DNA of 64,000 nt from Hippophae tibetana (Eukaryota > Streptophyta > Magnoliopsida > Rosales > Elaeagnaceae), in assembly GCA_037013495.1 (NCBI GenBank), contig CM072806.1, positions 1-64,000 of the forward strand, in the 5' to 3' direction. Positions 61,662 to 64,000 of the stretch are shown here, one piece after another. Positions within the stretch are counted from its first letter, which is position 1. Each line of letters starts with the position of its first letter. Below the pieces are notes generated by a model. It did not search any database. It worked only from the letters and a program-made list of their open reading frames with translations, and was not told the origin of the DNA. The position numbers and the translations under genes are program-made.

Positions 61662-63335
61662 TCAAGCTGGATCCAGAAGATTTATGGATCCAAGCTTGGA
61701 CAAAAGTCGTTGAAATTGATGAGAAGCCAAGGGCTTGGTGAAGATGTCAGCCAGTTGGTCGAAGCTTCTTGTATAATGTGTCTGAATCACCTGTGATTGA
61801 ACTTGTTCACGAACGTAATGACAATCAACTTCAATGTGTTTCGTCCTCTCGTGAAACACTGGGTTTGATGCTATATGCATAGCTGCCTGATTGTCGCAAA
61901 ATAAGGACATAGGAAGAGTTGTAGGAACACCTAAATCACACAGAAGACCTTTAAGCCATATCAACTCACACGCAGTTGAAGCCATTGCACGATATTCTGC
62001 TTCGGCACTTGATCTGGCAATGACAGTTTGCTTCTTACTCTTCCATGTGACCAAGTTTCCACCGACAAATGTACAGTAGCCAGTGGTGGACTTGCGATCA
62101 ATTGCATTCCCTGCCCAATCAGCATCACAATACCCCATGATTTGTGTGTTGTCATTCTTCTTCATGATAATACCACGACCCACTGATCCTTTTAAGTAGC
62201 GTAAGATCCTTTTAACAAGGGTCAAATGCTCAAGTGTTGGGGAGTGCATGAATTGGCTCACAATACTTACAGAATATGTGATGTCAGGTCTGGTGATTGT
62301 TAGGTAGATCAACTTACCAACCAGTCGTTGGTAATAACTTATATCCCTGAGTGGCGTGCCCTTCAAGCTAGGTTTGAGCTTGCTGTCAAGAGGGGTAATG
62401 GCTGGTTTACCATCGCTCATGTTAGCTTCCTTAAGCAAATCTAGGACATATTTCCTTTGGTTAAGAAAGAGTCCCTTGTGCGAGGTTGCCATTTCTATAC
62501 CAAGAAAGTACTTCAATATCCCAAGGTCTTTAATTGCAAACCTTTGTCTGAGGGACTGTTTGAGGTTGAAAATCTCGTCAGCATTATCACCTGTAATTAT
62601 CAGATCATCTACATAAATCAGCACAACCAATTTGCCCATAGCTCCTGTGCGAACAAATAGTGAGGAATCGGCATTGCTGCTTTTGAAACCAACACTAGTG
62701 AGAACTGAGCTTAGCTTGGCATACCAAGCTCGTGGGGACTGTTTCAAACCATAAATGGATTTGTGCAATTTGCACACTAAATCCAGTTCATTGCTTTGAG
62801 GATGCCCAGGTGGCAATTTCATATAGACTTCTTCTTTGAGATCACCATGCAAGAATGCATTCTTCACATCCATTTGGTACATGGACCACCCCTTGTTTAC
62901 AGCCACAGACAGTAACACTCTTACTGTGTTCATTTTTGCAACAGGTGCAAATGTTTCTTTGTAATCCACCTCGAATGTTTGAGTGAATCCCCGAGCCACC
63001 AATCTTGCTTTATACCTCTCAATTGATCCATCTGACTTGAATTTGAGCTTATAGATCCATTTGCAACCCACAACTTTCTTGCCTTTTGGAAGTTTGGTGA
63101 TGCTCCATGTGTTGTGTTGATCTAGGGCTTTAAGTTCTTCTTGCATGGCTTCCTTCCACACCTCTTGGCTGTTGGCCTCATGAAAGTTTTGAGGCTCACT
63201 GTAACTCGATATAGTGCTGAGGAATGCGGCATGGGTTGGTGTCACTCTCTTATATGACACATAATTTGAGATGGGATGTGTGGGTTTGTAGGTGACAAAG
63301 TCTTGAAGTCTTGTGGGAGGTTGCCTAACACGCAT
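61662..63335 (-). CDS. Copia element 3 pol: reverse transcriptase and RNase H
   Basis: A 557-codon frame on the - strand. RVT_2-type reverse transcriptase spans about residues 75-320, with 'YKARLVARGFTQ', 'QMDVKNAFLHGDL' and the catalytic 'YVDD' at 62604-62615. RNase H follows with 'YCDADWAGNAIDRKST', 'SSAEAEYRAM' and 'FCDNQAAMHIA', then the C-terminal 'HIEVDCHYVREQV' and 'QLADIFTKPL' blocks. All catalytic residues I can check are present. The frame is the continuation of the integrase-linker frame at 63345-63917, separated by one TGA codon, so the Met start here is probably not natural. The protein would normally be cut from a polyprotein by the element's protease. Confidence 0.93.
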   Translation of the reverse strand: MRVRQPPTRLQDFVTYKPTHPISNYVSYKRVTPTHAAFLSTISSYSEPQNFHEANSQEVWKEAMQEELKALDQHNTWSITKLPKGKKVVGCKWIYKLKFKSDGSIERYKARLVARGFTQTFEVDYKETFAPVAKMNTVRVLLSVAVNKGWSMYQMDVKNAFLHGDLKEEVYMKLPPGHPQSNELDLVCKLHKSIYGLKQSPRAWYAKLSSVLTSVGFKSSNADSSLFVRTGAMGKLVVLIYVDDLIITGDNADEIFNLKQSLRQRFAIKDLGILKYFLGIEMATSHKGLFLNQRKYVLDLLKEANMSDGKPAITPLDSKLKPSLKGTPLRDISYYQRLVGKLIYLTITRPDITYSVSIVSQFMHSPTLEHLTLVKRILRYLKGSVGRGIIMKKNDNTQIMGYCDADWAGNAIDRKSTTGYCTFVGGNLVTWKSKKQTVIARSSAEAEYRAMASTACELIWLKGLLCDLGVPTTLPMSLFCDNQAAMHIASNPVFHERTKHIEVDCHYVREQVQSQVIQTHYTRSFDQLADIFTKPLASHQFQRLLSKLGSINLLDPA

Positions 63336-63344
63336 TGGATTACG

Positions 63345-64000
63345 TCATGGAGCAGAAGGAGTTATCTCACACTCGTTCACCTCTTGTACCATATTGTGAG
63401 GATCATCTTGATTATCACCATCTTCATGCAGTGTACCATTAAGACGAGACCCTTCATTGTTATTTTCAGTGAGAGATGCATCAATGTTGACATAGCTGGG
63501 ATCTTGTTGTTGTGGAGCCTTAAGTTCGATTCTTGGTAATGGAAACACATCCAAGATGTCATCCCCTTGACTTGTGATTTCATGTGACTTGCTAAAAAAA
63601 GGGTTAGTTTCATAAAATCGAACATCTTTAGACACAATTAATCTCCTAAGTTGGGGATCATAACACTTATATCCCTTTTGTGTAGATGAATAACCAAGAA
63701 AAATACATTTAACAGCTCTAGGATCCAATTTATCTCGATGATGAGATTGAATATGTACAAAACAGATGCAACCAAAGACTCTAAGGTGTGAAAGGTTAAT
63801 TTTCCTTCCTTTCATGACCTCTAGAGGAGACTTGAAATCCAAGACTCGACTGGGTAATCTATTGATGATGTAAGCAGCTGCCATAACCCCCTTGGGACCA
63901 GAATCTCTTTGGTACATTCATTTGTAGCATTAATGCTCTAGTTTTTTTCAAGTAAGTCCCGGTTTTTGCGTTCAGCTACACCATTTTGTTGAGGTGTGCC
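63345..64000 (-). pseudogene. Copia element 3 integrase C-terminal part, broken
   Basis: The frame 63917-63345 contains 'AAYIINRLPSRVL', 'LRVFGCICFVH' and 'KCIFLGYSSTQKGYKCY', typical of the end of the copia integrase, then an acidic linker to RT. It stops at a TGA (63345-63347). Upstream, 'GTPQQNGVAERKNR' at the window edge is in another frame. Two apparent one-base shifts lie at runs of five C (63887-63891) and seven A/T (about 63938-63944). So integrase cannot be made from this copy as sequenced. Confidence 0.88.

Larger units (their letters stand above)
61343..64000 (-). mobile_element. Copia element 3, 3' half, runs off the window
   Basis: The 3' LTR is at 61343-61654, next to a polypurine tract (GAGGGGGAG on the - strand, 61655-61663). 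Pol follows from 61662 and continues past 64000. Pol is nearly intact, so this is the youngest retroelement in the window. The 5' LTR, primer-binding site and gag lie beyond the right edge. Confidence 0.93.

Overview
The window is one physical end of a flowering-plant nuclear chromosome, most likely a eudicot. It opens with 9,025 bp of plant-type telomere repeat, CCCTAAA on the + strand, the orientation expected at a left chromosome end. The rest is AT-rich. It holds two intron-containing housekeeping genes and many retroelement remnants, several with plant initiator-Met tRNA primer-binding sites. The species cannot be named from the sequence.

Layout. 1-9025 is telomere. 9026-15581 is subtelomeric: degenerate sequence, then a 2.47-kb broken duplicate of part of the valyl-tRNA synthetase gene between two direct copies of an unidentified 1.1-kb segment. 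15582-19800 is a heavily mutated endogenous pararetrovirus-like relic. 21230-35347 is the apparently intact valyl-tRNA synthetase gene: 20 coding exons, 1,046 aa, and a probable non-coding first exon. Its first intron carries several foreign remnants, including degenerate telomere-like sequence in the orientation opposite to the chromosome end. 36226-40667 is a decayed full-length Ty1/copia element on the - strand. 41613-46505 is a second - strand copia element whose 5' half has been replaced by a 144-bp satellite with trimeric higher-order structure, a 14-copy 22-bp minisatellite and a probable hAT-type transposon end. 47290-50960 is an intact RS-subfamily SR splicing-factor gene (355 aa). 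51000-61340 is AT-rich and gene-poor, with a copia gag relic, minisatellites, a complete tiny TRIM element and a roughly 950-bp foldback element. 61343-64000 is the 3' half of a much younger - strand copia element that runs off the window.

The two intact genes serve general cell functions: charging tRNA-Val, and pre-mRNA splicing. They are not an operon or a pathway. I found no convincing new enzymatic or defence system. The most unusual content is structural: the duplicated synthetase block, the pararetroviral relics, the inverted telomere-like tract inside a gene, the composite satellite block, and an unrecognised decayed ORF beside a primer-binding-site-like sequence. All percentages and alignments implied here are by eye.
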